Shown: positions 10,796 through 19,742, numbered from the stretch's first letter. The stretch: DNA of 64,000 nucleotides from Streptomyces humidus (GCF_014649655.1 NZ_BMTL01000001.1:62001-126000), one strand, 5' to 3'. The notes: generated from the sequence alone by a model not told the origin. Translations and numbers: made by a program.

Positions 10796-10868
10796 GCCCC
10801 CGTAGCTCAGTGGATAGAGCAGGCGCCTTCTAAGCGCTTGGCCGCAGGTTCGAGTCCTGCCGGGGGCG
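10796..10868 (+). tRNA. tRNA-Arg (anticodon UCU)
   Basis: A 73-nt cloverleaf. The acceptor stem GCCCCCG pairs with CGGGGGC, with G as discriminator base. The D arm is GCTC-loop-GAGC, the anticodon loop is CTTCTAA (anticodon TCT), and the T arm is GCAGG-TTCGAGT-CCTGC. CCA is not encoded (GCA follows). A Rho-independent terminator follows at once. The 3' half is the likely attachment site of an integrated element, as a recombinase remnant lies just downstream on the other strand. Confidence 0.95.
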
Positions 10869-11334
10869 CAAGTCTCCGCCCTCCCATCGGGAGGGCGTTT
10901 TTGCTGTTCAGAGCACGTTTCACGCGACACGGCGAAGCCCCGGACACTCCCCCGACGATCATGGGGAGGTTCCGGGGCCGTCCGGCTGTCACCGGGTTTT
11001 CGCGGGTGGCCCTGTCGAATACGTGTCGAAGTTTTCGGCGGGAAGCCTCAGTCTCCGCGGCCGACTCGGGAAGATCTCCAGCGGCCTCCAGCCGCCTTTT
11101 CAGGTCAGGCAGCTGCCCCTCGACACACCGTGCGTAAGTGGCCAGCAGGACCGGCACGCTGTTCCCGGCCCATTCGGCGACCTGAGCGGGCGGGATCCCG
11201 TCATTCAGCCACTTGGTGAGGCGCGTGTGCCGGTTGTCGTACACACGCCTCCCCGTGGGTTCTCCGAGATCGTGGTGGTCGCACCGGTGGTCGACCGGCC
11301 CGCCCTCGAGTCTCTTCCGGATCGGCAGGTCGGC
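10807..11334 (-). pseudogene. C-terminal remnant of a tyrosine recombinase (integrase)
   Basis: The frame reads RVYDNRHTRLTKWLN, then PPAQVAEWAGNSVPVLLATYARC, the hallmark C-terminal catalytic box of pSAM2-like/actinophage integrases (RHT...WLN, with the family His/Trp and final Tyr in ATYARC). It then has an ENPVTAG-like tail typical of these proteins. The N-terminal catalytic half is missing: the frame is closed by a stop at 11335 and no sensible start is present, so about two thirds of the gene is lost. The frame runs on into the antisense of the tRNA. Position and orientation fit an element once integrated at the 3' end of the tRNA-Arg gene. Confidence 0.8.
10877..10902 (+). terminator. 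Rho-independent terminator after tRNA-Arg
   Basis: The hairpin CGCCCTCCC-ATC-GGGAGGGCG is followed by TTTTT, nine bases after the tRNA end. Confidence 0.9.
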
Positions 11335-11420
11335 TCATCAGGGGACGCCCCTGAGCAAACCCTGATCGAACCCGTACACCACTTCTCAGGACGCGATCCG
11401 GTTCCCCGTAGAGTCGCTGC

Positions 11421-11645
11421 ATGGTGACTGCGACTGTCCGTGAGTGGTACGACGAGGAAGGGTGGGGGGTACTCGACTCTCCCGAGACACCCGGCGGTTG
11501 CTGGGGCCACTACGCCGACATCCAGACGAAGGGCGTCCATACGCTGTCGCCGGGGCAACGTGTAGATCTCCGGTGGGAAGCCCCTGGCTTCAAGCAGGAC
11601 GGCTACGACTACCGGGCAGTGAAGATAGTGCCTCGGCCGGCCTGA
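11421..11645 (+). CDS. Small cold-shock-domain-like protein
   Basis: A 74-residue acidic protein: VREWYDEEGWGVLDSP, GGCWGHYADIQ, GQRVDLRWEAPGF, DGYDYRAVKIVP. The order matches a cold-shock (CSD) fold: a first strand with GWGVL in place of the usual KGFGFI, an aromatic second strand, and VxLxWE plus AVKI at the end. The RNP1 motif is degenerate, so nucleic-acid binding may be weak or altered. Such variant CspA-like proteins are common in Streptomyces. It stands alone, upstream of the integrase remnant on the other strand, and may have arrived with that element. Confidence 0.75.
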   Translation: MVTATVREWYDEEGWGVLDSPETPGGCWGHYADIQTKGVHTLSPGQRVDLRWEAPGFKQDGYDYRAVKIVPRPA

Positions 11646-12303
11646 CATCCACATCTGGCATCCACCTCTGACATCGACAACGGCAGACAATCGACTACGG
11701 CAGCCAGCAGCAGCTACGAGCGGCCCTTGACGGCCATGCCTTCCAGGCATTCGAAGCTCCTGAAGCCCCGTCGAACTGGTCGGCATACGCGTGCGTGGTC
11801 GGTCGACCCGCCCGCCGTCGTGGCTGCCTGTGCCCCGTCGACTGCCCGCCCGATTCGGCCCCCTGGGCGGGCGGGATCACGTCGCGGCGACGCAGGCCGG
11901 AGCCAGCCCGCCCCCTTCGCTGGTGCGGCCGCAGGTCCGAGGGGCCGGGGCTCGGTCCACCGAGAGCGCCGGGGCGACTTGCGGGCCGCTTGATCCGGCT
12001 TGAAGCGTCCGTTGCACCGCGGCGCCTGCCGGATCTACGACGGCAGGGCGACCGTTTCGGACAGGTGACCGGCCTCCGGTCCGCTCGTAGCCGCCCGGAC
12101 CACGACCGCCGGCATGCGGGCCCGGCGCAATCGAGCCGCAAGACGGGCAGCGGATGCTTGCTGCGCGAGCCGAGGGCCGCGCTCCACCGTCTGCGAACGC
12201 GCTGGTGGGTGGGATGCGCGGCGTCCGTCCTCGGCAGCATCCGTCCCAGATCCACTGGGTCCTGCTCGCCACACGGAGCGGGTCGATCATCTTTGGGAGA
12301 ATC
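11646..12303. other. Long intergenic region with repeat copy
   Basis: About 650 bases with no convincing gene. It contains the inverted copy of the 43-bp repeat (11782-11824). Long frames here on both strands have random composition. Confidence 0.5.
11782..11824 (-). repeat. 43-bp dispersed repeat, copy 2 (inverted)
   Basis: This is the reverse complement of 1444-1486 with three mismatches. It lies between the cold-shock-like gene and a secreted protein gene. Confidence 0.6.
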
Positions 12304-13083
12304 ATGCGCGTCCGCGCTTTCACCGCTGCTCTGTCGGGAGCCCTGGCCTTCTGCGCCTTCGGCGTCGCACCCGCGCAGGCCAGTCCCGTCAGCCCCACCA
12401 CGATCACGGCTGTCACGGTCAACGGTGGTCAGCCCATCGCGGTCGGCACCACCACGAAGACCATCAGCGCCGCCGTGCTCGGCACCAACGACTCCGGGAT
12501 CGGCGCCGGGACCGTCCTCCTCTGGCATGGCGCCACCGACTACGCGCACCGGGACGCCACCCTGTCGGATCCGAACCTGGGCGTGTGCTTCTCCCCCGGC
12601 GCCTTCGGGTACTGCACGTCGACGATCGGCATCACCCCGGCCCTGGACAGCGACAGGGCTCTGTACAGCAACTCCCTCGCCGGAACGTGGAAGGTCGCGC
12701 CGTTCCTGTGGGGCGCCAACCATCAGCCGGGCTACTCGTACCAGTACTCCACCGTCCAGGTGCTGAGGCAGGCGAAGCTTTCGGCCGACGCCGCTCCCGA
12801 GCCGGCGTACGTGGGCCAGACGATCAACGTCTCCGGCAGGCTCGTCCGCGCGGACTGGGAGACCGGCGCGTACGCGGGCTACGCGAACCGGCCCGTGCAG
12901 CTCCAGTTCCACAAGACGGGGAGCACCGGCTTCGTCACTCTCAAGACGGTGACGACCGGTTCGGACGGCGTCCTCAACACCACGGTCAAGGTGTCCGCCA
13001 ACGGCTCCTACCGGTTCGCGTTCACCGCCGACGCCACCACCTCCGCGGTCCAGTCGGTCGAGGACGTCGTCAACGTCGGTTAG
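12304..13083 (+). CDS. Secreted protein of unknown function
   Basis: A 259-residue exported protein. The signal peptide is MRVRAFTAALSGALAFCAFG, ending in APAQA. The mature part is rich in Thr, Ser and Gly with a strand-like pattern, suggesting one or two Ig-like or beta-sandwich domains; one Cys pair (CFSPGAFGYC) could form a disulfide. The second half (VGQTINVSGRLVRADW onward, then GSTGFVTLKTV) resembles the FN3/Ig-like repeats of actinobacterial surface proteins. The start is set by the signal peptide and by GGGAG six bases upstream. Its signal peptide closely resembles that of the short peptide gene at 21226. Confidence 0.8.
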   Translation: MRVRAFTAALSGALAFCAFGVAPAQASPVSPTTITAVTVNGGQPIAVGTTTKTISAAVLGTNDSGIGAGTVLLWHGATDYAHRDATLSDPNLGVCFSPGAFGYCTSTIGITPALDSDRALYSNSLAGTWKVAPFLWGANHQPGYSYQYSTVQVLRQAKLSADAAPEPAYVGQTINVSGRLVRADWETGAYAGYANRPVQLQFHKTGSTGFVTLKTVTTGSDGVLNTTVKVSANGSYRFAFTADATTSAVQSVEDVVNVG

Positions 13084-13320
13084 CTGTTCTGTCCGGAGCC
13101 ACCGTCCGTATCGCCCTGCCCCCCGGCCGCAGGGACCGCCGCCTGACCGGCGAGAACACCGCGTCCCGGCGCGACCGGCGCCTCGTGCCGAACAGCGCCT
13201 TCCAGCAGCGGACACGGGAAGAGGAGACCTCTGACCGCTCGCTGCTCCGTGCTCGAAGCGGGCACGGCCGTCGGCTCCGCAGCGTGTCACTATATGTGCG
13301 GATCACGACAGGGGGCGATG

Positions 13321-16300
13321 ATGCGCGACGGGCTGCATATCAGCGTGTTGGGCGAGGTGAGAGCCACGTTCCAGGACCAGGTCGTGGATCTGGGAGGGCT
13401 TCGGCAGCGCGCTGTGCTGGCTCTCCTGCTGGTGGCTCGGGGCGGGATCATCACCAGTGACCGGCTGGTCGACGGGGTGTGGGGCGGGTCGCCGCCGCCG
13501 AGGGCGCAGGGCGCGCTGCACGCGTACGTCTCGCATCTGCGACGCCGGCTCGAACCCGGGCGGGAGGCCAGGTCCCGCAGCGGTTTCATCGTCAGTGAGG
13601 GCTCTGGCTACGTCCTGCGAATACCCGACGAAGCAGTCGACGCATGGCGCTTCGAACAGTCGCTCCGGCATGCCGCCACGATCACCGACCCGGCCGAGGC
13701 GGTGCCGGTTCTCGAAAGCGGACTGGCCCTGTGGCGAGGACCGGCGTTCGCCGAGTACTCGGCAGAGCTGTGGGCCCGGGGGGAGGCCGCACGGCTGGCG
13801 GAGCTGCGTGAGGTGGCGCGTGAGCGGCTGCTGGCCGCACGTCTGGAGCGTGGTGAGGACGCGGTCCTCGTGCCGGAGATCGAGGCACTGATCGGACACG
13901 ATCCCCTGCGCGAGGAACGCTGGCGTCTGCTCGCCCTCGCCCTCTACCGTTCACACCGGCAGGGCGACGCCTTGAGCGCGTTGCGGCGCGCCAGACAGGT
14001 CCTTGCCGAGGAACTCGGAACCGATCCCGGCTTCGCTCTGCGCACCCTCGAAGCGGACGTTCTCGCACAGTCACCCGCGCTCGACCGGCCCGCGCCCGCC
14101 GGATCCACGCGCCGGGAGGCCCCGGCTGCGACCCCGGACGGGACGCGGACACGGCCGGCCGGTGTGCCAGGACCGGCTTCCCAGGGCGCGGACGTCCTGG
14201 TGGACCGGGACCGGCAGCTGACCGAACTGGGCGACTGTCTGGCCGGTGCGCTGAAGGGCAGGGCCGGCATAGTCCTCGTGGAGGGCCCCGCCGGTATCGG
14301 CAAGAGCCGCCTGCTCGCCGAGGTCCGCCGGCTGGCCGCCGAACATGACGTGCTGACGCTGACCGCACGCGGCAGCCAGCGCGAGAAGGACTACGGCTAC
14401 GGCGCCGTGCGCCAACTCCTCGAACGGCTGGTCGTCAGACGCGGCGGCGAACTGATGACCGGAGCCGCCGCCGCGTCCACCGCGGTCTTCGACCCCGACG
14501 CGGCCGACCACGGCCACGGCCACCAGCCCGACAGCTACGCGGTCCTGAACGGTCTCCACCAGCTGACCCTCAGGCTCGCCGCCGAACGCCCCCTCCTTCT
14601 GGCCATCGACGACCTGCAGTGGTGCGACACCGGCTCGCTCCGCTTCCTGGCCCATCTCGCGGGCCGTCTCGAAGGACTCCCCGTCCTCATCGCCGTCACC
14701 CTGCGTACCGGCGAACCGCACCATGACGGGGAGCTGCTGGCCGAACTCGCCGACAACGCCGCCGCACTGCGGATCCATCCCACTCCGCTCACGCCGGCGG
14801 GCGTCGCCGACGTGGTCCGCGGCGCGCTGGGCGAGCCCCCTGACGCGACGTTCGCCGACGCCTGTCACCGGGCCACGTCCGGCAACCCCCTGCTCCTGCG
14901 CCAGTTGGTGCGGGCGCTCCAGTCACGTGGCATCCGGCCCGAGGCCGCCCAGGCCGGCACGGTCATCTCCGTGGGATCCAGGGCCGTCTCCCAGCTGGTC
15001 CTCAGCCGCCTCGCCCGGCTGCCCGCCGACGCGACGGCCGCGGCCCGGACGGTCGCCGTCCTCGGCGACGGAGCGACACTGCCGGACGTCGCCGCCGTCA
15101 TGGAAGTGTCCGAGAACGAGGCGGCGGACGCCATCGCGCCTCTGGTCCGCGCCGAAATCATCCGCGACCACTACCCGTTCGGCTTCGTTCACCCCCTCGT
15201 GGGAGACGCCGTCTACCGGGACCTGCCGCCGGGCGAAAGACAGCTGCGCCACGAGCGGGCCGCCCGCATCCTGCACGCCGCGGCCTCGCCCCCCGAGCAG
15301 ACCGCGGCCCACCTGCTGCTCACCCCGCACCGCGGCGACCCCTGGGTCGTCGACATGCTGCGCACGGCCGCCCGGGAAGCCGCGGGCCGCGGCGCCGCCG
15401 ACGCCGCCGCCACCTACCTCACCCGCGCTCTGCGGGAGCCGCCCGGCCCCGCCCTGCAGCCCGACGTGCTCCTCGAACTCGGCCGCGCCGAGACCCTCGG
15501 CAACGGTCCCTCCGCGGTGGAACACCTGCGCCAGGCCTACGAGACGCTGACCGACCCGCCGCGCCAGGCCGCCGCGGCGCTGCTCCTCGCCCGGATACTG
15601 GTCTTCGCCGGCCGGCAGGGTCAGGCGACCGAGTTCGCCCGGCGTGCCGCCGCCCGGCTGCCGGCCGAACTGACGGACGAACGGCAGGGCCTGCTGGCGC
15701 TGGAGCGGATGAGCGCCTACATGCACGGCCTGGACCGGCAGCCGTGGCGCAGTCCGCGGGACGCCGTCATCGACGGCGACGGGTCCGGCGCCCGGATGCT
15801 CGCCGCCTACCTGTCCTGGGAGGCGGCCCAGGACGGGAGTGAACGCAGCGGGGCCGTCGCGCTCGCCCGCTTCGCCGTCGCCGACCGCGTACTGCTGGAC
15901 GCCGGGGAGGAACTCCTCTGGTACGCCGCCGCCATCGTCCTGCACCTGGCGGACGAGGAGGTCGGCGAGCTGTGGGGCGCGGCACAGACCCGTGCCGACG
16001 AGCGCGGTTCGTTGTTCTCCGTGCTCTCGACCCACATGTGGCGGGGTTTCACACAGTGGGACCAGGGAGATCTCCGCGGGGCGCTGAAGTCCCTCACGAC
16101 CTCCGTGGAGCAGCACCGGACCTGGGGCCTCGGTCCCGGCGCCTCACGAGGCTGGGACTTCCTGACGGGAGTCCTGCTGGATCTGGGCGACATCGCCGGC
16201 GCCCGCGCGTGCCTGGAGCGGATGCGCGCCTTGGCCGGGGACGGCGAGGGCGCCCTCCTCATCGGAGAGACGCAGGCCAGGGTGCTCATCGCGGAAGGGC

Positions 16301-16740
16301 GTCACGAGGAGGCGCTCACCAGCCTGGACGCCGCCCGGCAGCTGCGGCTGTCCGTGGTCAACCACGCCTGGTGGCCGTGGGCGCCGCTGCGCGTCCAGGC
16401 GCTGGCGGGCGCCGGCCAACGGGCCGAGGCGGAGTCCCTCGCCAGGGAGCAGCTCGCGCTGGCCCGCCGATGGGGCGCGCCGAGCATGCTGGGCCGGTCC
16501 TTGCGGATGCTGGGCGAGCTGCTCGGCGCCCACGGGGTGCCCGAACTCCGGCAGGCGGTGACGCTGCTCGCGCCCGGTCCCGCACGTCTCGAACATGCCC
16601 GCGCCCTGTACTCCCTGGCGGTCCACGCCCCCGCCGAGGAGGCCGAGTCCGCCTTGCGCCAGGCGTATCCCATCGCTGAGCGCTGCGAGGCCGCCGGACT
16701 CGTCCGGTCGATCGGCGACCTCATGGGCAGGCGTAGGTGA
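13321..16740 (+). CDS. SARP-family transcriptional regulator with ATPase domain (AfsR-like)
   Basis: A 1139-residue regulator. Residues 1 to about 95 form an OmpR-type winged helix (LGEVRATFQDQVVDLGGLRQRAVLALLL), followed to about 245 by a bacterial transcriptional activator domain (RERLLAARLERGED, LYRSHRQGDALSALRRAR, LGTDPGF). A linker leads to an AAA/NACHT-type ATPase with P-loop GPAGIGKSRLL near residue 322 and Walker B LLLAIDDLQW. The C-terminal part is helical, TPR-like, without a LuxR HTH. Two adjacent ATGs (13318, 13321) follow GGGGG; the second has the better spacing. SARP regulators control secondary metabolism, but no obvious biosynthetic cluster adjoins. Its 3' end overlaps that of the convergent gene by 20 bp. 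Confidence 0.92.
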   Translation: MRDGLHISVLGEVRATFQDQVVDLGGLRQRAVLALLLVARGGIITSDRLVDGVWGGSPPPRAQGALHAYVSHLRRRLEPGREARSRSGFIVSEGSGYVLRIPDEAVDAWRFEQSLRHAATITDPAEAVPVLESGLALWRGPAFAEYSAELWARGEAARLAELREVARERLLAARLERGEDAVLVPEIEALIGHDPLREERWRLLALALYRSHRQGDALSALRRARQVLAEELGTDPGFALRTLEADVLAQSPALDRPAPAGSTRREAPAATPDGTRTRPAGVPGPASQGADVLVDRDRQLTELGDCLAGALKGRAGIVLVEGPAGIGKSRLLAEVRRLAAEHDVLTLTARGSQREKDYGYGAVRQLLERLVVRRGGELMTGAAAASTAVFDPDAADHGHGHQPDSYAVLNGLHQLTLRLAAERPLLLAIDDLQWCDTGSLRFLAHLAGRLEGLPVLIAVTLRTGEPHHDGELLAELADNAAALRIHPTPLTPAGVADVVRGALGEPPDATFADACHRATSGNPLLLRQLVRALQSRGIRPEAAQAGTVISVGSRAVSQLVLSRLARLPADATAAARTVAVLGDGATLPDVAAVMEVSENEAADAIAPLVRAEIIRDHYPFGFVHPLVGDAVYRDLPPGERQLRHERAARILHAAASPPEQTAAHLLLTPHRGDPWVVDMLRTAAREAAGRGAADAAATYLTRALREPPGPALQPDVLLELGRAETLGNGPSAVEHLRQAYETLTDPPRQAAAALLLARILVFAGRQGQATEFARRAAARLPAELTDERQGLLALERMSAYMHGLDRQPWRSPRDAVIDGDGSGARMLAAYLSWEAAQDGSERSGAVALARFAVADRVLLDAGEELLWYAAAIVLHLADEEVGELWGAAQTRADERGSLFSVLSTHMWRGFTQWDQGDLRGALKSLTTSVEQHRTWGLGPGASRGWDFLTGVLLDLGDIAGARACLERMRALAGDGEGALLIGETQARVLIAEGRHEEALTSLDAARQLRLSVVNHAWWPWAPLRVQALAGAGQRAEAESLAREQLALARRWGAPSMLGRSLRMLGELLGAHGVPELRQAVTLLAPGPARLEHARALYSLAVHAPAEEAESALRQAYPIAERCEAAGLVRSIGDLMGRRR

Positions 16741-17443
16741 AGGTGGCCGACGCGTCTGCCGGGTCGGGCGACAGGACCTCCAGGGTGGCGGTCGCCCGCA
16801 CGGTCCCGTGGCCGTCGAAGGTCCAGCGCAGGGCGACGTCCGTCCGGTGCGCGTCCTTGGCGACCTGCTGCCGCAGAACGCCGGAGACCGTGCCGTCGCT
16901 GCGCTTCCAGCGGTAGCTCACCGTGCCCGCACGGCCGTTGGTGTGCAGGGTGCCCACGACGGTGGCGGTGCCGTCGCAGGCCGGACCCGCGGAATCGGTG
17001 TGGACGGTGGCTCCGGTCACGGCGAGCGCGGGTGCGTGCCGCTGCCAGGCGAGGTAGGCCAGCACCGCGATCAGCACGACCGCCGGCAACAGCCAGCCTC
17101 CCAGGACGCCCCTGCGTTGCCGACGTCGGCGTGGGACGTCCCGCGGGTCCGGGTTCGGGTGCGGGTCCGCGGATACGGTGCCGTGCCAGAGGGCGGCCAC
17201 CCGGTCTTCGGCGGTGTCCGTCAGGGTGGGGACCGCGAGGACGGAGCGGGCCGTCTCCTGCGCCCCCGGTGTGAAGGGTTCCGGAGCGTGGAGTGTGGCG
17301 GCGAGGGCGGCGGACGTCAGCCGTACGGTGCCCGCCTCGTCCCCGCGCGGAAGACGCACGGTGCTCTCCTCGGGGCGGTCCTGAGGCGTTTCCCGAGGCG
17401 TTTCCCGAGGTGCTTCTCGAGGCGTTTCCTGAGGTGTCGTCAT
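16721..17443 (-). CDS. Single-pass membrane protein with Ig-like ectodomain
   Basis: A 240-residue protein. The cytoplasmic part (1-112) has a Pro/Glu/Thr/Arg repeat (RETPRETP). One membrane helix lies at about 115-132 (GWLLPAVVLIAVLAYLAW). The extracellular domain has two cysteines (GPACDG and the C-terminal TYACP). It follows the Ser/Thr kinase gene by 40 bases with GAAGGAGAGG before its ATG, so it is probably co-transcribed. Its ectodomain resembles the kinase ectodomain in layout (Cys, then alternating strands with TGxxGTVSYRWKRSDG, final Cys). It could be a kinase substrate or partner through its Thr-rich cytoplasmic part. Confidence 0.75.
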   Translation of the reverse strand: MTTPQETPREAPRETPRETPQDRPEESTVRLPRGDEAGTVRLTSAALAATLHAPEPFTPGAQETARSVLAVPTLTDTAEDRVAALWHGTVSADPHPNPDPRDVPRRRRQRRGVLGGWLLPAVVLIAVLAYLAWQRHAPALAVTGATVHTDSAGPACDGTATVVGTLHTNGRAGTVSYRWKRSDGTVSGVLRQQVAKDAHRTDVALRWTFDGHGTVRATATLEVLSPDPADASATFTYACP

Positions 17444-17483
17444 CCGGCGCCCTCTCCTTCGTACGGTGTGGATTCCCGGACTC

Positions 17484-19364
17484 TCAGCGGGGCGGGTTGC
17501 AGCCGGAGGGCGCCGAGAAGGTCACGAAGGCGCCGTTGCCGGAGTCGGCGGCCGGGCTGGTCGAGACCTTGACGCCGAGGTAGGGCGAGCGTTCCGGGGT
17601 GACGAACGTGTGGGTGTACCTGCCGGAGACCTGTGTCCGCCCCTCGGGAAGGGAGACCGCGTAGGTGGCGGCCACCGTCCCGACGGCCCTGGCGGAGTAT
17701 CCGGTGAACCAGGTCAGGCTGAGCGTGCCGTCGGCGGCCCCGTCGGTCAGTACGGTCACGGAAGCCACCACGGCGCACCCGGAGCCCAGCGGACCGCTCG
17801 CGTCGATCTTCACGGAGACGACATGGAGTTTCGGCGCCGCGGTGGCGGAGGGCACGATGACGCCCCCGCCCGAGGTACCGCCGCTGCCCGTTCCCCCCGA
17901 GGTGCTGGTGCTCCCGCCGGACGACCCGCCCGAGGTGCCGCCCCCGGTGGAGCCGGAGCCGGACGGGGCTCCGTCTCCACCGCCACTCGACGAGGCACCG
18001 GGAGAGTCGTTCTGGCCCGCGGGGCCGTCCGTGCCCGGCGGCGCCTCGCCCCCGGCCGAAGGCTCGCCGGTCGCCTCCGGTGGTGAAGCGGACGCACTGG
18101 GCGCGCCGGTCGCCGACGGCTCGTCGCTCGCGGCCGTGCCGGACGAGGCACCGCCGGCCGGAGCACTGCCGGACGGGGAACCCGTCGTCGGCGGGCCGGA
18201 CACCGCCACCGGTTCGTTCACCGGATGGCCGCTGCCCACGGCGCCCGCGGTCACCGCGACCCCGCCCAGGAGCAGCGCGCCGGCGGCCGCCCCGGCCAGG
18301 GCCTTCCCCTTGCGGGTCAGCGGCGGACGGCTGCGTCCGCTCCGCACCGGCCTGGGTCCGGGCCCGGTGCAGGGGGTGGCGCTTGAGCTGAGGCCGGGGT
18401 CGGGGCCGAGGTCGGTGGTGGCCAGAGCCGTGGCGCCCGAGGCGCCGCCGGGGTCCGCGCAGGGGAACAGCAGGGGCAACAGGGCCGCCAGCGCGGCGAG
18501 TTTGCGCTGCCCGCGCTCCTCCCAGTCCTCGCCGTAAGCGGCTGCCGCCACGGCTTCGAGTTCGGCAACGAAGTCGGCGGCGCTCGCCGGACGCTTCCCG
18601 GGCGTCTTGGCGAGACCGCTGCGGATCAACGGGCGCACCCGCTCGGGGGCGAGAGCGTCCGGGACGGGCGCCTCCATGTGCTGTATCGCCAGTTCCATGA
18701 CGGTCTCGCCGGCATAGGGCTTGGCGCCGGTGAGGCACTCGAAGAACGTGGCGGTCGCCGCGTACACATCCGTCGCGGGACTCGCCGGCCGGCCGGTCCA
18801 CTGCTCGGGCGCCATGTACATGGGCGTACCGGCCGATTCACCGGCTTTCCCGCTGGGCACCGCGATGCCGAAGTCCACCAGCTTGGACGTCCCGTCCGCG
18901 GCGATCAGGACGTTGTCGGGTTTGTAGTCCCGGTGCACCACCCCCGCCGCATGGGCGGCGGCAAGCCCGAGCAGCGATCCCTTGAGCACGGCGAGTGCCG
19001 CCTCGGGCTCGGTGGCGCCCTCCTGCCGGAGCAGTGCGCGGAGCGGAACACCGTCCACCAGCTCCATGACGATCGCCGCGCCGAAGGACGTCTCCACGTA
19101 CTCGTGGAACTCGACCACATGGGGGGACCGAAGGGCGCCCAGCAGCCTGGCCTCGGCGCGGAACCCGGCGAGGAACGCGCTGTCGCCGCGCAGCCGTTCC
19201 GAGAGGTACTTGATCGCCACCGGCGACCCCGTCCCGTCATGCCGGGCGAGCATCACCCGGCCGCTCGCGCCCGACCCCAGTTCCCTCGACGGCGTGTATC
19301 CGGGAACCGTCCACGGCTCCGCGCCGGGTCCGTCGGCCGTGGGGAAGACCTGCGGCCCGCTCAT
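17484..19364 (-). CDS. Membrane Ser/Thr protein kinase (PknB-like) with extracellular domain
   Basis: A 626-residue kinase. The catalytic domain is residues 20-290: glycine loop LGSGASGRV, VAIKYL with Lys52, HRDYKPDNVL catalytic loop, DFGIAV, and GTPMYMAPEQW activation segment. A membrane helix near 350-375 (ALAGAAAGALLLGGVAVTAG) leads to a long Ser/Gly/Pro/Thr-rich low-complexity stalk and a C-terminal domain with two cysteines. The start at 19364 follows the family N-terminus; its ATG overlaps the stop of a possible small upstream gene (ATGA). The ectodomain is not of the PASTA type, so the signal sensed is unknown. Confidence 0.93.
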   Translation of the reverse strand: MSGPQVFPTADGPGAEPWTVPGYTPSRELGSGASGRVMLARHDGTGSPVAIKYLSERLRGDSAFLAGFRAEARLLGALRSPHVVEFHEYVETSFGAAIVMELVDGVPLRALLRQEGATEPEAALAVLKGSLLGLAAAHAAGVVHRDYKPDNVLIAADGTSKLVDFGIAVPSGKAGESAGTPMYMAPEQWTGRPASPATDVYAATATFFECLTGAKPYAGETVMELAIQHMEAPVPDALAPERVRPLIRSGLAKTPGKRPASAADFVAELEAVAAAAYGEDWEERGQRKLAALAALLPLLFPCADPGGASGATALATTDLGPDPGLSSSATPCTGPGPRPVRSGRSRPPLTRKGKALAGAAAGALLLGGVAVTAGAVGSGHPVNEPVAVSGPPTTGSPSGSAPAGGASSGTAASDEPSATGAPSASASPPEATGEPSAGGEAPPGTDGPAGQNDSPGASSSGGGDGAPSGSGSTGGGTSGGSSGGSTSTSGGTGSGGTSGGGVIVPSATAAPKLHVVSVKIDASGPLGSGCAVVASVTVLTDGAADGTLSLTWFTGYSARAVGTVAATYAVSLPEGRTQVSGRYTHTFVTPERSPYLGVKVSTSPAADSGNGAFVTFSAPSGCNPPR

Positions 19365-19513
19365 GCGACACGTCTGTCGGCGGCGAGGCGGGGGAGGAGC
19401 GCCTCGGACACCCACGAGCCCCACGCGCGCGGGCCGTGAACCTGCGCTCCCTGGAACACTCCGCCACGGTGGGCACCGCCACGGTGAGCGCCGACGTCCG
19501 TCGGATTCAGCAT
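19361..19513 (-). CDS. Possible 50-residue protein translationally coupled to the kinase
   Basis: The ATG at 19513 is preceded by GGAAGA at good distance and opens a 50-codon frame (MLNPTDVGAHRGGAHRGGVF and onward) that stops at TGA 19361, overlapping the kinase ATG by four bases. This coupling and RBS are the main support. There is no recognised domain; the peptide is rich in Gly, His, Arg and Ala. The frame could extend upstream to 19663 through an 18-bp tandem repeat. It may instead be only the leader of the kinase gene. Confidence 0.4.
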   Translation of the reverse strand: MLNPTDVGAHRGGAHRGGVFQGAQVHGPRAWGSWVSEALLPRLAADRRVA

Positions 19514-19616
19514 TTCTTCCGTCCTCGTTCTGTTGGATGCGCGTGAGTCGCCCGCTGTGCGCATGGTTCGCTCTCGGCCTTGCGGCTCACTTGCATCCGC
19601 TCCGAAAGTCCGGAAC

Positions 19617-19688
19617 GTCCGGCACATCAGCGACGCCCGGGACATCAGTGAGGTCCGGAACATGTGTGACGTCCGGAACTTCGGACGG
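19617..19688. repeat. Four 18-bp tandem repeats
   Basis: Units start at 19617, 19635, 19653 and 19671, each exactly 18 bp, with consensus GTCCGGAACATCAGTGAC. The last unit diverges at its end, and a partial GTCCGGAAC precedes the array (19608-19616). It lies between the kinase group and a small membrane protein gene. Confidence 0.7.
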
Positions 19689-19742
19689 GTGCGTCCCGGT
19701 GCCGTGGCTGCGCCGGAGAACCGGACCAGGCGGCCCGGAGGC

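Noticed and set aside
11695..13290. 531-codon minus-strand frame
   Set aside because: It is Arg/Gly/Pro-rich without motifs and covers the secreted protein gene at 12304, which has a signal peptide and RBS.
13321..16740. Large SARP regulator considered as pathway-specific activator of a biosynthetic cluster
   Set aside because: No polyketide, peptide or terpene genes adjoin it; neighbours are a secreted protein and the kinase group.
19361..19663. Full-length 100-codon version of the small frame ahead of the kinase
   Set aside because: The upstream half is only the 18-bp repeat translated; the 50-codon version from 19513 has a better RBS, so only that is listed.
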